Positions 62,159 to 64,000 of a DNA stretch of 64,000 nt are shown piece after piece (the first letter of the stretch is position 1; the number at the start of each line of letters is the position of its first letter). The stretch comes from Chrysomallon squamiferum (taxonomy: Eukaryota > Mollusca > Gastropoda > Neomphalida > Peltospiridae): assembly GCA_012295275.1 (NCBI GenBank), contig CM022671.1:12211678-12275677 (forward strand). The letters run 5' to 3'. Position numbers and translations under genes: made by a program. A model generated the notes under the pieces. The model was not told the origin of the DNA and ran no database searches. It saw nothing but the letters and a program-made list of their open reading frames with translations.

Positions 62159-63837
62159 CCCCAAAACTCCCCAAAACATCAGAAATAAATTAATAACAGT
62201 AATAATTAATTAATTAAATATATATATATATATAAATACATGTGTATATATGTATAGTTAATTTGGTGTTACTTTGGCATGTGATCAGCAGCGAGCAAAT
62301 TCTACAGTGGTGTGTGATCTACTTGATCTAGTTATCTATACCAAGTAAAGTTACTTTGGTGTGTGATCTCTGAGCTTATTTTAATTATTATTTTGTTTAT
62401 TCTTCATTTTTTATTACTTTCATGGCATAAATGAAATAAATTTTCCTTTTATTATATATTTATAAATTATAGGAACAAGGGCTAAAAAGTATACAAATTT
62501 GAATAATTTTATCAATGAACTGAATGAACATCTGCTAGAAATGTAAGAAAAAGATCTTCAGCATTCGTCCTCATCTGTAGCCAGTAGAAATAATCAAGGT
62601 TGTGATTGCAAAGTTCTTTGGTTCAATCATCTCATCTTTTTCAGATCCAACCTGCTTCTTTCAGTTGCTTGAGTACTGGCTCCAATGTTTGGATCAACAT
62701 AATGTCTTTGTTGGTTGACAGCAGAACACAAATTTAGATGATTTATATGTGAATAATGAATATTCTGCAGCTTCTCTTTGAATTATGAGTTGAAGTGTTT
62801 CACTTCTTTTTTTTCTACATAAAAATAGCAACAATCTGCACCTTTCTTCAAACCGAAGACCCAGGGTCCAGCAATGCATCTTCCATGGTTTTCTACTACA
62901 GCTTTGCTAAATGTTGAATCATGGTTTTCTTGCACATTCTGCCTCTGTTAATATATTTGGCATCACACAAACTGAGGAAGATTGGTTTGAATGTTGTTAT
63001 TTAAATCTGTATAATGGTAAAAAAATATTTCTGGCATGGATAAGTTTGGCAGTCTTATGTTTTGGAACTCAAAATTGGCAGGGTATCATTGTGTTTACCT
63101 TTTCTTCAGCGTTCTTCATTTCTCCACCACAACTATGACAGGGTGCAACATCTTCATCATCTTCAAGGCTATTTCTTCATACAAAAGCAACTGCCTTTAC
63201 CTAATCACTGATTATTTTAAGTAATTTCTGATCCAAGCTATTTCAAATCTGTTGTATGTCTTTACCTGCCTGCTGTAAACTGACATTTTCTGTTAAAGGA
63301 ATATAATTATTCTTTCTCATCACATTCTTATATAATAGAAATTTCTTAGATGTTGTGGGTTTTTTTTGCTGTAGATTACCCTTTAAGTTGTAGATCATAT
63401 ACCAAAGTAGAACCTTTAATTCTAAGTAAATATGGTGTACTAAACTGGATATTACTTTTGATCAGTAGTAAGTTTTGTCACATTGTTTTTGGTAATGAAT
63501 AGTTCATTACCAAAAACATCTTACTCAAGTGCTTTGTCACAGAGCTACTATAACTCTGTGACAAGGCACTTGAGTAAGATAATCAACCATTGGATAATTT
63601 CTCTTTTATACATCTGTAAGTGTTGATGTATTCAAAACTTTGATTTTCGTTTAGTCAGTAAGTTAATCCAAGGAGTATATATATATATATAAACAGGTTT
63701 CTCTTTTTGATTACCAATGTTACCAGAAAAAGTTAAATCAATAAATAAATAAATAAAAAGTTTAATATGTATTTGAAAATAAATGAAAAACTTTTTCAGG
63801 TCTTCCGCTGTCCAGAAGCAGCCATGATTTATCTGAG
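60331..63837 (+). CDS. Ttd14: Ttd14-like P-loop protein (TRPL translocation defect 14 homologue), 3' partial
   Basis: Three coding exons are visible: 60331-60475, 61591-61658, 63800-63837. Introns are GT-AG with matching phases, and the gene runs off the right end of the window. The product carries a Walker A motif, [12 protein letters not shown], split by intron 1. It is followed by a [20 protein letters not shown]-type block typical of Ttd14 (AAA_28/NadR-like domain). In Drosophila, Ttd14 binds GTP and phosphoinositides and is needed for TRPL channel trafficking in photoreceptors. Two in-frame starts exist: the upstream ATG (60331) adds a basic 29-residue leader, while the ATG at 60418 gives the short form beginning MAHNF. 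The exon begins after a GA/A-rich stretch. The family call is firm, the start choice is not. Confidence 0.82.
62500..63290 (-). pseudogene. Merlin/ISXO2-like transposase remnant in Ttd14 intron 2
   Basis: Read on the minus strand, a fragment near 62770-62890 gives [15 protein letters not shown], then [19 protein letters not shown]. This is the block that follows the first catalytic residue in Merlin (IS1016/ISXO2-related) transposases. Upstream of it on the same strand (about 63000-63170), CHSCGGEM and related pieces recall the N-terminal zinc-ribbon of that family. Stops and frameshifts break the reading frame throughout, so it is dead. Element ends were not located. Confidence 0.6.
63486..63580. 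repeat. Two adjacent near-perfect hairpins
   Basis: Hairpin 1 has arms at 63486-63499 and 63503-63516: 14 perfect pairs with a three-base loop, and the left arm contains GGTAATGAA. Hairpin 2 has arms at 63518-63544 and 63554-63580: 27 pairs with one mismatch that becomes G-U in RNA, and a nine-base loop. They lie one base apart in Ttd14 intron 2, between the Merlin relic and exon 3. They could be a small foldback element, a replication-slippage product, or a structured RNA. Confidence 0.85.
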
Positions 63838-64000
63838 GTAAGTTGAAATGTTAAAACTATAACTGGCTGAATATTATTGTTTCTTGTCGTAATAATTCAC
63901 TCATATTTATGAATTCATTAGAGAAGAATAACTTAGAAAATTAATAAATTAAAAATGTAAATCTTTCAAAGACCTCATCACCACAGACTATTAAATTTCT

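Overview
This is an AT-rich invertebrate animal nuclear window. All 52 inferred introns but one have GT-AG ends, the exons are short, the introns are crowded with microsatellites, and relics of animal-type DNA transposons are present. The gene set (CTTNBP2, class II ARF, FBXL13/DRC6, a C2H2 factor, Ttd14) and the base composition suggest a bilaterian, perhaps a mollusc or another lophotrochozoan. The species cannot be fixed from the sequence alone.

Layout. (1) 1-6417: non-coding, probably an upstream intron of the first gene; its last part carries a decayed copy of the next exon. (2) 6418-15618, +: sixteen 3' exons of a cortactin-binding protein 2 (CTTNBP2) homologue, with ankyrin repeats followed by a P-loop NTPase-like module. 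(3) 15619-25792: a 10-kb gene-poor interval holding the 3' ends of the convergent neighbours. (4) 25793-29363, -: a complete six-exon class II ADP-ribosylation factor (ARF4/ARF5 type). (5) 29364-30366: a 1-kb divergent promoter region shared with the next gene. (6) 30367-50515, +: a complete 23-exon FBXL13 homologue (F-box and leucine-rich repeats, axonemal dynein regulatory complex subunit 6). (7) 50516-53746: intergenic, with a candidate promoter. (8) 53747-57154, +: a nuclear factor with an AT-hook and eight C2H2 zinc fingers. (9) 57155-60330: intergenic. (10) 60331 to the window end, +: the first three coding exons of a Ttd14-like P-loop protein.

Exon joins were tested by codon phase. In every multi-exon gene the phases agree across all introns, so the models rest on unbroken reading frames and not only on similarity. 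The genes do not form an operon. ARF and FBXL13 are head to head, and CTTNBP2 and ARF are tail to tail. CTTNBP2, FBXL13 and ARF5 all lie on human 7q, so part of this neighbourhood may be old linkage.

The most interesting signals are: a decayed tandem copy of a CTTNBP2 ankyrin exon; CREB-type sites just upstream of the ARF gene, as expected for the CREB3-ARF4 Golgi stress pathway; SFI1-like tryptophan motifs in FBXL13; a GC-AG intron inside a zinc finger; Tc1-like and Merlin-like transposase relics; a foldback element; and a pair of adjacent near-perfect hairpins near the right end. I found no clear evidence of a wholly new biological system.
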